In this document: piece by piece, positions 36,860 through 50,340 of the stretch
Layout of the letters: each line of letters starts with the position of its first letter
Numbering within the stretch: the stretch's first letter is position 1
From: Pampus argenteus
Taxonomy: Eukaryota; Chordata; Actinopteri; Scombriformes; Stromateidae
Assembly (NCBI GenBank): GCA_036937835.1
Contig: CM072862.1
Coordinates: 17,248,501 to 17,312,500 of the forward strand
Length of the DNA stretch: 64,000 nucleotides
Direction: 5' to 3'
Notes under the pieces: model-generated
What the model was told of the DNA's origin: nothing
The model's input: only the letters and a program-made list of their open reading frames with translations
The model's database searches: none
Position numbers and translations under genes: made by a program

Positions 36860-38887
36860 CTGCTTAAAAGGACTTGGTATTAGATAAACAATGTTGCACA
36901 CGATCAAACTTATTTGAACTATTAAGAGCAATCTGTGTTTGTTCCTGGGTGGTGGTTCTTTCTGCTACGTTCAGCATGCAGAGGCCAATGGGCAGAGGAT
37001 CATGGGACTCTTTTGTTTAATTGTGGATGTGAAGGTTTTTTTTAGTTGTTTTTTTTTATCAGCAGATATGTGGCATTTCGGTCAAGAGAGAAGCTGGCAA
37101 ACTGGGCTTACCAAGAGAGGATTTACTTGTGTCTCTGTTCAAGTGTTTGAAATGGATCTTTAGAAGTACATTACCATACACACTCGATGCCCACCCCACC
37201 CTCTTACAAAACTATGCATCAAGAGGACTTTTCAGGTATCATTTGCCTCTAACTTAGTGATGAAAGTAAGGGCCTCTAAAAGTGAGATGCATTAGGGCTG
37301 TGCCCTTATGCTCAATAAGTATAAGTAAAGGGCCCTCCATGATATGACTAATATAAGCCCCTTAGTAGTGTATAAGGTACTTCATTTAAGAGTGTTTTCT
37401 AGACAGAGTGTCATGCTCTTTGCTTCTCTTTAGTGGAGTGTAATATGGAATAATTTTTCCAATAGACTGCCCACTGTTGAAGTGAAAGGTCCAGGCTAGT
37501 GGCTTCTCAAGAACATGTTGACAGTGAGGCCTTTCTCTTGAGAGAGGCATTTCATATCCCAGCTAACTGCTGTTTGTATCATAAGAGCCAACTGTGTTAG
37601 ATAGAGTAGAGGGGTATCATGCCCTACATGATGCTTATAAAGAGAAACTGATATTTAGTAAAGAACCCACATACTATTTCTATGAATCATGTTGGCACGG
37701 CTCTTGTAGAAACAAATAATTGCCAGCGATTATTTGAAGAAACGATAAAATGAAAGGAGAGGCTAGGGAGTTGTCAGTAAGAAGAACAAGCAGGGGAGGA
37801 GGAGGAGGTAAATGGAGAGAGATGTGCCTGACACTAAGCACACCCAGCAGAATAACGTTAGCTCTACTCAGGCAGCCAGGCTCACAGCCTTGACCACTGC
37901 CAGTGACCAACTCTGGAGAACCCTGTACAGCAACATGCTGGGTGGTCTCTCACTGCACCACTCTGTAATATACCACATAATGCAAGCACAAAAACACACT
38001 AATGAGTGCAAGGAATAAGGAACTAGGGGAAAAAAAACAATGCCAGCCACACAGCATAATGGCAGTAAGTTTCAGTAGCTCTTGTGCTGTGTGAAAGCAT
38101 GCCACGTTGCCCTTCTGGGACAGACTCATTTCAGAGGCATTTACCAGCCTCTTTCATGTCCCCCACCTCCAGGCTCTTCTCCATCAACAGTACTCATTAG
38201 CTGTTGTTACTTTTCCCCCTTTTTTTGTTCATTAAGATGTGCTAATTATTCTCCTCCATATTTTAAAGCCCTCCCGATTACCAACAGGCAATTAACATTT
38301 GATGAGAGTGATGAATGTTAGCGTGACACAAATTTTAAAGATAAAAAAGACAAGAAATATATAAAGATAAAAAAAAATATTTAGCAATGATATTTACTTT
38401 AGTGTCTAATTTTATTGATCTGTGCTATTAAATCCAGACATTTGGCTCATGGTGACAGCGATGATGCACTAATTACACTGAAGAGGGAGAAATGTTGTAG
38501 TAATCAGTGTGGAGAAAGTGAGAGTTGTAAGTTGCTGAGTGTTACTGCTTGTCTACACAGGCGTTTCAATTTTTCTGTCGTCTGTCTCGCACTTTTGACA
38601 CAACAGATATGCTTCTATTTCAACAATAAAGCTGTCTACAAAGGCTGCATATTGGCTTGCATTTCACTCACGCTAAATGCATAAAACCGTAACTCAAAGA
38701 TTAGTTTTATACACATAACCACAGTGATTTTTTTATTGGGCTCTGAGCATTGCTACACGTCGGCAACCTACACTGTTCCTGAACATCATTGTGTAGACAC
38801 AGATGGAGGACTGAAGCTGCTGCTACTTTTGTTACGTAGCCCGTGTAGACATTGTGTTCGAGGCCCAACAGAAGCAGATTCACTGAC

Positions 38888-38956
38888 CTGGATCTGCTGC
38901 TGGAGGAGGTTGATTTTGTGCTGCTGCTGCAGAAGCTGCTGCTGTTGTCTTGCAAT
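38888..38956 (-). CDS. sox6: sox6 exon: Q-box, second part
   Basis: A 69-nt exon of 23 codons, phase 0 at both ends. The acceptor is CCAATCAG|ATTGCA and the donor ATCCAG|GTCAGT. The peptide is IARQQQQLLQQQHKIN followed by LLQQQIQ; 11 of 23 residues are Gln. This completes the Q-box that follows the SoxD leucine zipper and supports dimerisation. It is identical to mammalian SOX6 and SOX5 over this stretch. The CAG-rich codons (mostly CAG, one CAA) are a possible site of length change. An overlapping 134-codon frame on the same strand is a shadow. Confidence 0.96.
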
Positions 38957-40606
38957 CTGATTGGAAACAGAAGTAGAGATGGAGAATTAACGTAAAGAAA
39001 AGGAGGAAAACCACCATGTAGTATTCTACCTTTGTTTTTGCAAGACAATACTATAGACAATATGCTAGACATTATTATATAGGAACTGAGAAGGCAACAC
39101 ACCAGATGCACCGTATGCTAAAACAAGGGAGTTAACGTTAAAAATTTAAAAAGTAGCTAAATAGTATACTAAAACTGCATTTGTCTTTTTGTAGAGTATG
39201 TTCCACTAAACAAATTACTGCAAAGACAAAAATCCTCATATTTTCCATTTCTAAAATGTGAATGAAATGAACTGTGAACTGCACTGTCAAATTTGTGGTA
39301 AAAGAGAATAAATGATTTACAGGACAGACGAACATGATGTAGATAACTGGTACAGGCAGGATACGGGTGACAGAGGTCCCTACCGCCCCTGAGTAACGAT
39401 CAGCCACACCGCAATCCTTCTCATCTGCAGTCCCCCTTTCTACATGCCCACTTCATTGAGCATGACAACCTGGTTTTAAGTGTCATTTAATTTTCATTTT
39501 TAAATATAATTACAAAGTGTTCACTGTAAGATATCGGTCGTCTGCAAATGTGTCAAGATTAATTTGTGCTGGCTTCCTCACAAGTGTCAACAGTTAATTA
39601 CTGTGTTGTATCTTGATGGCTTGATGACATTCTAGCTCTCAGCGGGCTCTCTTGCTCTTCCTATCTCTCCCTCTCTTCCCCTATTCTATTAATATTCTTA
39701 GATTTTTAAATAAGAGCAAATAATAAAACATCTTATATCACTGTTCATTTGTGCTACAACGTCCACAAAGCCTACAGAGTTGAGTGTAGTTTGCAAATGA
39801 ACATCATTGATTGAAAAAGAAATCAATACTGTTAATGTATTATTAGTGTACTTTGACCAAATGCATCACTCTAAGGTATATCGTCTACCTCTTCATTTAC
39901 CACAGGAAGATCTGAGCGTGTGCTGAGAAAACTCTGAGTGAACTCCTTGCTGATAATTGACTCATAGCCATTAGGGTGGCTGGTGATAATAAAAGTGTCG
40001 CCCGTGTGGATAGTTTGTGTCCTTATTTCTTCCCAGACATTAACACACTTCATGGCCTCTGCTAATTTGCTGATTTGTACAATATGGCTCATTGGCCTGA
40101 TTTGTGCTGCAAATCTAATGCCAGGCTTGTTCTAATAGGAGTCGATTTATAAGATATAGAGGACTTCCATGTTTAATATAACGCTTAATTCACACATTCC
40201 CTCGCATTTGTTAGTACAAGTCATAATAACATTTTTATACCACACAGCATAAATGTGGGCGAGAGAGCATGACCGAAATATCTGAGGTAATATAGAATAT
40301 AACTAATCTAATATTATTCCAAATTTCTACCAAGGAGTGAGATTTTATTGGCTTATTTCAGGCATGAAATTTAATATGAAATAGAGAGTGAAGTGACAGT
40401 TTCTTACAAATGTATTTAATGGGGTTTATTATTACAGAGAATAGAAAAAAAGAGTAAATACGATTAAAGGGGAAGGGGAATGAATGTTTTAAATAGTGTG
40501 AATGAAAGAAAAGAAAGAGAGAGGCATAGAGGCGCAATCATCTGGGGTACAAAAAAAGACAAAGAGAGATACTAAGAACATGAGAAAGGAAACTGTGAGC
40601 AGTTAC
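38957..40606 (-). other. sox6: sox6 intron, 1,650 bp
   Basis: Donor GAGCAG|GTAACT at 40606, acceptor CCAATCAG at 38957, phase 0. It holds a protein-like but unexplained open stretch with enhancer-like texture at 39871-40092. The rest is AT-rich without features. Confidence 0.92.
39871..40092 (-). promoter_or_regulatory. conserved-looking block with open minus-strand frame
   Basis: A 73-codon minus-strand frame has protein-like composition (SKLAEAMKCVNVWEEI, then HTGDTFIITSHPNGYES). No good acceptor and donor frame it. The DNA contains a TGACTCA AP-1 site (about 39958-39964, read on the plus strand) and ATTA-type cores (ATTATCA). I favour a regulatory element over an exon, but cannot decide from one sequence. 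Confidence 0.25.
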
Positions 40607-40779
40607 CTGCTCCTGCTGCTGACGAGCTAACTCCATTTGCTGTCTCTGTTTCTCCATCTGTGAGGCAGCAAGCTTCTTCTGTTCATCGTGGGCAGCTAGA
40701 AGCTGCTCTCGCAGGCTGATCAGCTGGCTGATCATTGTGGAGAGCTGGTGTTCCTTTTCTGCCAGGCTCTCTGGAGTAC
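40607..40779 (-). CDS. sox6: sox6 exon: leucine zipper and first part of Q-box
   Basis: 173 nt. The acceptor is CCCTCACTAG|GTACTC and the donor GAGCAG|GTAACT. Two bases complete the split Gly, then 57 codons follow, ending in phase 0. The peptide begins TPESLAEKEHQLSTM and carries leucines at residues 5, 12, 19 and 26, a perfect four-heptad zipper. It continues LREQLLAAHDEQKKLAASQ and ends in the Gln-rich MELARQQQEQ. In SoxD proteins this zipper drives homodimerisation and heterodimerisation with SOX5/SOX13, favouring paired HMG sites. The match to mammalian SOX6 is near complete (EKERQLSTMITQL there; EKEHQLSTMISQL here). Confidence 0.97.
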
Positions 40780-41969
40780 CTAGTGAGGGGATAGAGAGAG
40801 GGGGGGTGGGGTAAATATAGGGTGGAGAGCTGAGATATACTCAGTATATAGATACAAGTATGTGTTATACACACCTGAAAGTAAAATGTACACAAAGGGT
40901 TTTGTAGTATCCATGAATAAATAACCCAGGTGTAGGCTTTGTAAGAAAGTCTGCAGAGTGCCTTGGTCATTGTATACTGCTAAATATAAAAAAATGACCG
41001 TGCTGCACACACCAATCATCATATTGTGCTATTGTATTGTGCATAATAAATAGTACAAAGAAAACCACATGGGCAGCAACCAACTGCAGTGAATTCACTA
41101 GTAGTGTTAAGGTCACACAGCCTGGAGTTGTCTATTTAACTGTAGCTGGTGTTCACTGCTTTCAGGAAAAGAAAGGGAAGGGATTGTTCCCAGAACATAG
41201 ACAAAGAGCTGCGGGAAGTTGTCAAACTGAGGTGGCAGCTTATGTCAGGCTAACAGGGCCTGAATATAAAGAAAGTATGGAGTCACTGTGTTTGCACTGA
41301 TCTAAAAACTACACAATTTTATACAATTATGCGGTCATTTCAGCAACACATTTGAGGAACTCTAAAAAAGACTTTGCTAGAAAAGAGTGCATAACCTGTT
41401 CATACACCAAAAATATATTCTGAATACACTTTGGCAATAATCATCATAAAAGATAGATTTTATTGAAGTGATCAAGACTGAACAACACACTTTTATTCTG
41501 TTGTATATGTAGTAAATGTATGCATAGTTCAAAAAGAAAAGCAATGACAGTCCAATAGGCATACTTCTCTCTCCACAGTCACATATCCACACTGTATGTG
41601 ATAGAGAGAGCAGCTCCACTGCACTGCTCTCTCCCTCCCTCTTCCCCTAATCAATGCTAAGTGATCCTACCATTGACTTACACAGCCAACATAATTGCCA
41701 GTGAGAGGCTAGACAGTAACTCACTCTCCTCCCACTGCACTCCTGTGTGACAAGCTGATCAGGAGGAACATACAAAAAAAAGAGATGGGAAAAACCGACA
41801 GAAGAGACGGAGAGAGAGGGAGGAGGATAAAAGCATAGAGATACAGATAACAGTACAGTGAAGTCTGGCCTAGGGCCAGCAGGAGCTGAATTCTTTCCTG
41901 GGTGTCTTCCTCTCGTCTCTGGTCACATCTGTCTTGAGTTCCTCCGAGAGCTCCCAGGGGCCCTCTCCA

Positions 41970-42360
41970 CTCAAACTATTTTAATTTGACTAAACACCTG
42001 ATTTATTTTATCTCTCCGATGAGGAAAGCCGTTTGTCTTAATAGGGCCTGTCAACCTCCAGAACCCATTCAGGGCAATTTACTGGCAGGCTTGTCTGAAC
42101 CTCAGTTCGCCTCACTCTGCCTTCACTGCCTGCTGCAATAGAAGAGAGCTGCAATTCTCCATTTATCCTCCTAACGAAAAAAAAGCACCTAAAAGCAGCT
42201 ATTCATTGGGCCTGCGTGCAGTTTCCAAGGCCTGAATTGACTTCTTATTCACCCAACTACACTTGTTGTGAATGGCTTATCTGTAAAATTGATACAATCA
42301 GCACCAATTTTATTAACCTTTGGCTGTGTCCATAAAGGAGCAGCCTTTTACAGGTCACCC
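41970..42360. promoter_or_regulatory. candidate conserved non-coding element
   Basis: A long repeat-free stretch with TTTTAATTTGAC, CTTATTCACCC, ATTTTATTAACC and CCATAAAGG-type motifs. The texture is like that of developmental enhancers. Conservation is untested. Confidence 0.2.
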
Positions 42361-45300
42361 GCAAGATACATCAGTTGCTGTCACAATAAATCCATGCTAT
42401 CAATACTAGAGTGGGAAGTAAGGATGAACTGAAGAAAGAGCGACAGACAGCAAGGGAGAAAGAAAGAAAATCATGATCTAGATGAAAATGAAGGCCATCA
42501 GGTCTTGAGGGCCAGCATAGATGACCTTGAGGAGGGAACTAAACATCTGTACTCAATGACACCATCTTAGCCTACCTAATTATACATTTGATTATCACTC
42601 AGTAGTTTAGGAGTATCAACTAAAAAAAAAAACTAAATCACAAAAACGATCAGGAATGTACAATATATCTATTTTGTGTGTGAATGAATGTGGTACTATG
42701 GGTCTACAAAAGGATCCACTGGGCTAGTCTGAGTTTGGAAAGTCCTGCAGACACTAAGGGAATACTAACAGAGGGCCCATTGTTTTGATGCTGAGCTGAA
42801 TTGTGGGAAGCCCAGACTACCCTCTGTGCTACTATTTGGGCCTTCCCTCTTTGCTAATTTTCCTCATTATTCTTTCACACTTTTTGGTTTTGCTGACGAT
42901 GAACATTAAGACACAAACTTTTCACTATTAGTTAAACATCAAAAACATGTTTCACTTTAGAGATTGTACACAGTTGAGTAGAAAATCAGGCGCATATGCT
43001 TTTTGTTGACTTGTTAGTCGAAAAAATCTCTTTCTTCCTGTTCTAAATTATGGATCAACTTTAAAATGCAGATAAAACTTTTATTGGGCGGTGCAGAAGA
43101 GGAGTCGTGGTCTGTGTCTGACCAGCCTGCTGACAAAAGAGGCCGTTTCCTGCATATTGCATGGCTTTTAACAGTGGTGGGCCTGGGGTCTGCCCGTTAA
43201 TGTGTCTCCTCACATTGCGCTTCCTATGGCAGACAGACAGCCCAGAGATGCCTTGGCGCTACATAAACCCCAGCAGCCAACCTAGACCTAACATGTTGTG
43301 ACATCCTCCTGTTAGATGACTGAGGCTCAGTAGGACAATACCAGCCTGACACAGAATATCCCAGGAGTGAGCGGTCAAGCTGTGCTAGCGCTTTAGTTGT
43401 TTTCTTTCTCAGGCCAGCGTGTTAACTTCAGATGGTAGACTGACACATAGGATGGTGAGACCGTAAGTCTGTGTTGTTCAGTTCCAGCCCATTCAGCATT
43501 AACCTTTTGAGATTCCTGCCTCCTTAAAGCGTCACAAAGTAAGGCTGAAAACATCAACGGGTGACTAAATAAATGATAAGAGGAAAACAAGCAGAGCCAT
43601 GGTTGCTTGGGGAGGGATGGGGATATTTGAGCCTTGGGGTCTTTGGATAAAAGGCACTTTGTAGGGGTGCGATTTGTTCTGTCCAATACCCACATCTCGC
43701 TCTCTCTTGGCTCCCTCCTCTTTGCTCTAATCAAGCAGTCTCTAATTTGGGTTCCAAGTCCAGTACCGAGGAAAAAGAAGGAGGCTTGTTACTTTGAAGA
43801 GTCCTGAGTGAATAACACAGATAAAAGATTCAGACACAAAAAAAGAAGAAAAGCGAGGGAGGGTGAGGGTGAAAAGGGGGAAAATCACAAGGCACCCTAT
43901 TCTCTTCCCTTCCTTTGGTTAGGACAGCTGAGCCATTATGACCAGATCTGAATTGGGTTTTTTAGTGCCAGAAGACTGGAATTTCTTTGTCTCTCTATCA
44001 GTCAGCTATTGTGGATGCGTCCATATGCTGTAAGCCCATCCTAAGTAAATTAAGACTTTTCTAAATGCTGCAATTGTACCAAGCTGTATTCACATTCAGA
44101 CTGCACATAGCTAAAATGCCTTGCATGCTGAAGCTTTCTCTCTCTGCTACCTCCTAAAGTGTGTGTGTGAATGTAGACATGAGTGTGTACAGATGTGTGC
44201 TGAGTGCTGCTTCAATCAATAAAACGAACATGTCTAAGAGTAAAGGCACACGCGTGTGAACTCTGCGGTCATCTGACCCTTTGTATAGTCTCTCTTAGGA
44301 AAACACAAAGAGCCAATTGATTAACAACAAATACCATCTATCGGTACTTTCTTTATCGTTCAAATAGTAGGATTTTTCAACCCACGTACCTTACTTCAAA
44401 ACCATAACATCACCTCACCAAAAGCATGAAATGCAACCCAACCTTTGTACTAAAATCACTTTTGTAATATTAAATATGGCTTATGCATTACATGCTTCGG
44501 TCAGAAAACCAAGCTAGATTAACAAGAGCTACTTTTATGGTATCCCTCTGCTTTTAACCACTATGTACACTTGTTCTGCAATGCTACAAAGCCATATGCA
44601 TTTCCAGTAATATGGTGTTAACATGGCTCCATGTCCTACAATGAAGGCAATATGAACAACAGCTGTTTTACCTGGCTTGCTGCCTCTGCCATGATATAAA
44701 ATCTGTTAATCTTGCCAATAAAACACCATTAACAAGCATGAGCAATGATTCACAACCACATGTCATCCACTGGCAGCAATGACTCAATCCCTATGTCCCC
44801 CTATATATTATGAACATATAGGTTATTCTGCCAATCAGCTTGTTCAAAAAAAAAGGCAGATCCTATCAAGTTTTTAAAACCACAACTTATGTACTTGAGA
44901 CTTTAAAAGCCATTTACTGTATGCATATGTCGATGGTAGTCTCATAATATAAGTTTCACAGAGTACGTATATGTGTATAAGAGTTAGTATGTCGGTGTGA
45001 TTTTATGATACTTTCACAGAATTAAAATGATTTAAATGGCTCTGCAGATTGTTGATTTTTTTAATACTGCGATTGGTACATGGAGTGGTTATTAATAACA
45101 GCACACTTCATCTACTTAGGGTCTGCTGTTCATGCTCAACACTGATGGAGACTAATATTTTGATGATAGAGAAAGCTTCGCTCTTCAGTATAATTATGTT
45201 AATGTAAAAGCTCCAGCACTTCACTGTCTATCCATGACACTGGACAAGGTACTTCATCAGAGCCAAGATAGAGGCTCAACCTGACCATATTACTCCACAG

Positions 45301-47456
45301 GGAATGCTGGTTATCCTGAAATTCACACTGAACACACACACACACACAAAAAACTTCTACACTGAAACTTTACTTCTGTGCTTGAGTCATTTAATACAGC
45401 ATTCTTTGACTGTGTAATGCAGTTTGACAAACTAGATATCCTGGATATTGTACAGTATGTATGCAAGGCAGCATATAGCAAGATTACATGAAAACAAAGA
45501 TCATCTTCAGTTCTTCTATTCATCTTTTATGGTCTTTATGATGATGAGTCTGACCCGTGTGCCCTTAAAACATAAAACGCATGCACAGTGTTCAAGGTCT
45601 CACACATACAAAGCTCTTAAAGCATGTGAAACAGTGATCAAGGGAACATCTTACTGTCTGCAAAACCTTGGAAGTGAATTAGGAGTTAGATGTTATCTCT
45701 TTCTTTTCACAGAACATTTCTTTATTGGTCTTACATATACGACTGATAATTAAGGCAGAATGTACTTGTTTCCTTGGACTGTGCAAAAGAGATCTTTCAA
45801 AAGATTTTCAGACTGTTGTCTCCGATGCATAAGTGTTTCAACAATACTGGCATTTTATCTGGGTTTAATTCAAATCACAAGTGATAAAATGAAATAGCTG
45901 AACAGGAAATAAAGCCAGTTGAAACCAGTATATGTATAGAAGAATGAACACCTGTTTAGTTGTGAAGCTATTAAGTAGTGTGAGGTCATTAGAATTAACC
46001 AGAGATCATAAATGTTAAACCTTGTATGATTGATATACGAATCCCACTTTCAACAAAAAAAGAGAAAAAAGTAATGGTCTGTGTGGTAATTAATATAGAA
46101 TGGGAAGTTTTAACAGTAGGGACAATATAGGTCACAGTGGCATAGGGCCATAATGCATAATTTTTCTTTAAAAACTGGAGGTTGTGTTGACAATGTGAGG
46201 TGGCTCAGATGAATGTTAAGTTGGCCATAAGTGTTGACAAAAAAAAAAGTTTGTGTGTGCGCGTAAGAGGGAAAGGTTTGGGTTAAAATTAAGAAGGATT
46301 GAAGTGTCTGTTAAAAAATGAGAAAGCTAATGACAAAATGTAAGAAGCTCCATTGGTCAGCTTTACGTGGCTGTGAAGACACTGTGTTTGGCAGAGAGAA
46401 GTTAATGAATATTTTAAGGGAGTGCCTTTTAAAAACAAAAAAACGAAAAAAAACAAAGGTGTGTCTTTGTCAGGTCCATAAATTTTTTACATTATCTTCT
46501 AATGAAAATAGGATTAATAGGTTTCTTTGCATGAAATGTATTACACAACTTTAGAAGTCATTAATTAAACAAACCGTAAGAAACCACTGAAATATAATTC
46601 AAAACACAAACATAGAATTTTATCCCTGTCACACACCCAAAGACACAAACACACATGAGCACAACACTTCCTTTTCACCTCGATTGCCACAAGCTAAATT
46701 CCACAATTCATTAGAGGTGAAAAAACACAGTCCAACACTCTCATACATTCATCTGGCAAATGTGGCCTGAGGAATAATGATTTACTGTGGCTCATATTTC
46801 ACCTGAGTGCACAGGGCAAACAGTTGACTGAAGTGTTGTGGAGAAAATGCTAACTGAGGCATTTTATGACTGGAGCAACAGGGCAGATACTGTTTGTGCT
46901 GTTTGTGTGTGTGTGTCTGTATGTTTGAGTAAATAAAATGTGCATCACATTTATGTACATTTATGTTGTAACTCATTAAATTCAACTATACACAATTCTA
47001 CTTTTTCCCCAAAGCACTCGGTGTCACTTGGGTGTGTGTGCAGATATTGTGCTGTGTATTTGCAGTGGCATCAAACCACCACTTCATGGAAGCTATTAAG
47101 AATAAAGTAAAATTTAAAGTAAATAATCATGTTTTGAAGCTAACCCAGATGGCTGAACAATATGAGCGCTGTGTTCACACAGTGGACTCTTTTCTGTCTG
47201 TGCAGGAGTTAAGCCAGCACAGGTAGGGCCAGCATCAAATCAGTCTCAGCTGCCGCCCTGCCCTGCCCTGTGTTCTCCTCCTAAAGAGCTTCCACTTATC
47301 TGCTTGCCACAGGACTGTCTGTGTGCACCCAACCACTGTCATGTGGACACCATTTTCAAATTGATTGTGACAGTGCAAGAGCCTCAATTTTTGCGCTTCA
47401 GAATTCAAGCTGCCATTTCAACGGCGGTGTACAACGTTAACATTTTTTTCTTCTTC

Positions 47457-47473
47457 TTTTTTTTTTTTTTTTT
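47457..47473. repeat. T17 homopolymer
   Basis: Seventeen T residues following a TTC-rich stretch. Confidence 0.9.
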
Positions 47474-47868
47474 CAAATTCCAAGAGAATGAATACAGCTT
47501 GTGTTCCAATGTAGTAACTACATATTTTCCTAAAGTTTGAGTAAATGCTTGAGCATTTTGCCCCCCCCCATCCCAGACACACTCATAACACACACCCCAC
47601 TCTATACCCCCACCCCCTAAACAGGAGGCCGGGAAACTGGCACTCAGCAGGGAAACTTAAACAGCTCTGTTGAGTACGAGGCTCAAAGACCCTGCACAGA
47701 GCAAGCATGCAACACACGGCAACCTTATCTGCCATAGGACACAGTATACTACATGTGACACAATGTATGCATATATGTGGATATATATTTACAGTATATA
47801 AACTATACACACACACACACGTGATAATGGTGTGAAGAAGCATTCTAAATCAAGTCATAGTGCTTTGC

Positions 47869-47886
47869 TTTTTTTTTTTTTTTTTT
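47869..47886. repeat. T18 homopolymer
   Basis: Eighteen T residues, 40 bp before the TC microsatellite. Confidence 0.9.
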
Positions 47887-47924
47887 GCAAAATTTGTCTT
47901 CAGGGTAAGTATTCAAATCTAAAA

Positions 47925-47926
<2 letters not shown>

Positions 47927-47956
<30 letters not shown>
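47927..47956. repeat. (TC)15 microsatellite
   Basis: Fifteen uninterrupted TC units, followed by a pyrimidine-rich stretch. Confidence 0.95.
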
Positions 47957-47958
<2 letters not shown>

Positions 47959-49049
47959 GTTCTTTCTCCCTCCCCCTCTCGGACGCCTCCTTCCACCTTG
48001 CCTCCTATTATCTGCTACTTTCTGTGGTTTGGGGCCCTTCCAGCCGGCCTCCTTTTCTTGCTCTGTGGTTTTGTTCAGGAGATTTCATCTCTCCTCATCG
48101 TTCCTACAGATTGACAGCTAAGCTCAGGTATGAAAACAAACAGTTAGCTCTGGAATTGACTGGTGAAAAGCAATCCCCCACTAATGCTCCTTCTCAAACT
48201 CCTTTTTGCCTGCCTCTGCTAATGCTAAGACTCAACAACATACAAGAAAAGGCAGATGGAGATTTAAAATCATTAACCCTTAATCACACCATTCTACATG
48301 TCTGGCTTAAGTACACCACCTTGTCGGATTATTATTTTGCTTGTACCTATTGACTCTAAGACCTAAAAAAAATGTCATCACTTCAGAAACAACACATTAC
48401 GTTGCCAAATACCCACATGACAATGAGCTATAATTATGTGCTACATGTAAGAGGTAAATGGTTGGGTGGGATAGGATACCTTAAAAAGCAAATCTCCGAT
48501 GTTGTTGATACTTTTGTTTTGTTTTGTTTGTTTACTGTACGTGCGTGTTCACCTCAACAAGATAAAGTATTCAGGACATGTTTGAACACAACTACAGAGA
48601 AAGAATGTCTTTCTTTTCATGGGTAAAGCCTTGGGTTACATTCTCTCACACCTATTGTTTGTCATCTATACTTATTTTTCTAAAAGGCAGACAAAATGAT
48701 TTCCTCACCAGCCAGATTCCACTGCTTGCCTAGCTGCAATAACACAATTACTTGTCTTTCAAGGTTTCGATGGAACAATGTCAAAAAGTAGCCTACAAGT
48801 TGCTCAGTATAATTGCCTGAGGAATCTGTGAGCGATCAGCATAGAATATACAAGGCCACTCTGCCAGTAGGTACTGTGTTCTTTCTCTACATGTCAGCCT
48901 TTATTCTCTATCTTCTTTCATTCATTTAAAATCTACAGGCATGTTTGCCTTTTGTACTGATTTTAACCTAACAATTAATGGGACCTCTGATTCATCATAA
49001 CACTTTAGATCTTAATCATAAGGTGTTTTCTGCTTGGTACCTTTGTTTG

Positions 49050-49260
49050 TGTTTTAATTAGGCGGACCTTGTGCGTCTTCAACCCTGGGCTTCTTTTTAA
49101 TTGCCCGTATTTACATCAGGCAGACATCAAACGCAGAGAGAGAGAGAGACATTTGTAAGGGGGAGCACAAAGCATCCCTTTGAAATGTCTACAGTCATAT
49201 GAAATGGCATGCTAATTAAAAATCTAAGGCTGCCACTGTGATAGGAGAAGCATTTATATT
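49050..49260. promoter_or_regulatory. candidate conserved non-coding element
   Basis: Mostly unique sequence with TTTTTAATTGCCCG, CATGCTAATTAAAAA and CAGTCATATGAAATGG motifs, interrupted by a short GA run near 49136. Suggestive of an enhancer by texture only. Confidence 0.2.
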
Positions 49261-49998
49261 GGTAACTGTGGTGTATAGACTGTCTCCATAACTCATCAAC
49301 AGACAGAGGCCATAGTGTTTATTATCAGACTCCCTACCTGTTTACAGACCACCAAGTAACCTTCCCGTTCCCATTCATCAAACAGAAGAAATGCCCTGCC
49401 TGTAATTTAACAGACCAGCTTTCAAAAGGCTAAATCATTTTAAACATTTTACCCGGTGCACTTTGATCTACAGTGGCATACAGTATACTAGGGCAGGTAC
49501 AATGAATCTAGTTTACCAAGCAGTGATTTATCCTTCAGTTCATTAAGGTTATTGCCAATGAATATACTTATTAGAACATTCAGTAGCCTTCGTTCCTGTT
49601 CGCCTGAAGATGCAGAAAGTGTAATTCAATAATTAAAACTACACACTTATTTTATTTATGTGTCACCCATGTTTTAGAAAAAGTAACAATTAAGCAAATT
49701 ATCAAAATCATATGCACATAAGAGGAATTAGATTTCTTTATAGTGTTGTGAATAGTCTTTTTGAACTAAGACAGTTACCCAAAAAAAAAAAAAGGATATT
49801 GATAACACAGTGAATTCATATTGTTTAGATGGTTTCCAAGAAATAAAAACAAGACACAAGAAGTTGTCTGTTGAGAAGAATCACTAAGGGAGAACTCAAG
49901 TGCCAGTGACAGCCTGGTGTTATCAGCCAGCTGGTATTGTGCTTTCCTGCACTGTATAAACACTTCAGCTCTCAGTAACAGTCAGTGCTAAGGACTAA

Positions 49999-50340
49999 GA
50001 CGCAGACCTGCCCATCCTGGGCCCACCTTCATCCTGCCATAAACATAGATTTTGGGGGAGTGTTGAGTTGTGCTTCGCTTTGCTGCACTTGATACACCAC
50101 GCAGGGCGTTCACTGTCAGAGTCAAGACATTCCACTCAAACGCAGGCTCACTGAGGAGACGACTCTGCGCGTCTCTACACCATCTCCTCTCCTCTCTTAG
50201 AGGCTTCTCTCCTCTCAGCTCAGCCATGCTCTGTTTACATCAAGCACACTCTGGGTTCAACAATTACCAGAGCGGCATGAACGCGCTGCATGTGCCAGAG
50301 CAGAGTAGCTAAGCTCAGGGACGTCGGAAGGGACAACAAC
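49999..50340. promoter_or_regulatory. CpG-rich patch, possible internal promoter
   Basis: About 13 CpG dinucleotides fall within some 340 bp, while the surrounding introns have few. The patch lies just downstream, in sox6 direction, of the SCMEKLL exon. On the plus strand it holds an open frame ending LHVPEQSS and then AATAAA at about 50340-50345. It could be an internal or antisense promoter, or a conserved element; no TATA box or initiator could be assigned. Confidence 0.25.

Larger units (their letters stand above)
24563..38887 (-). other. sox6: sox6 intron, 14,325 bp
   Basis: Donor ATCCAG|GTCAGT at 38887, acceptor TTCAGCAG at 24563, phase 0. This is the largest complete intron in the window. 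It contains a possible in-frame cassette exon (36752-36859), T18 at 31391-31408, a 15-bp tandem duplication at 36276-36305, an imperfect hairpin at 35655-35682, and conserved-looking blocks near 32100-32260 and 33290-33545. The remaining sequence is AT-rich and unremarkable. Confidence 0.88.

Noticed and set aside
38707..39111. 134-codon minus-strand frame over the Q-box exon
   Set aside because: It is a shadow of the real Q-box exon in another frame; the true frame gives Q-box residues with correct splice sites.
46318..46554. 78-codon plus-strand frame rich in Lys and Cys
   Set aside because: No zinc-finger spacing, no splice sites and no homologue recognised; treated as chance.
47832..48353. 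173-codon plus-strand open frame
   Set aside because: It runs through T18 and (TC)15 and is rich in Leu/Ser/Phe from simple repeats; no recognisable domain or splice structure.
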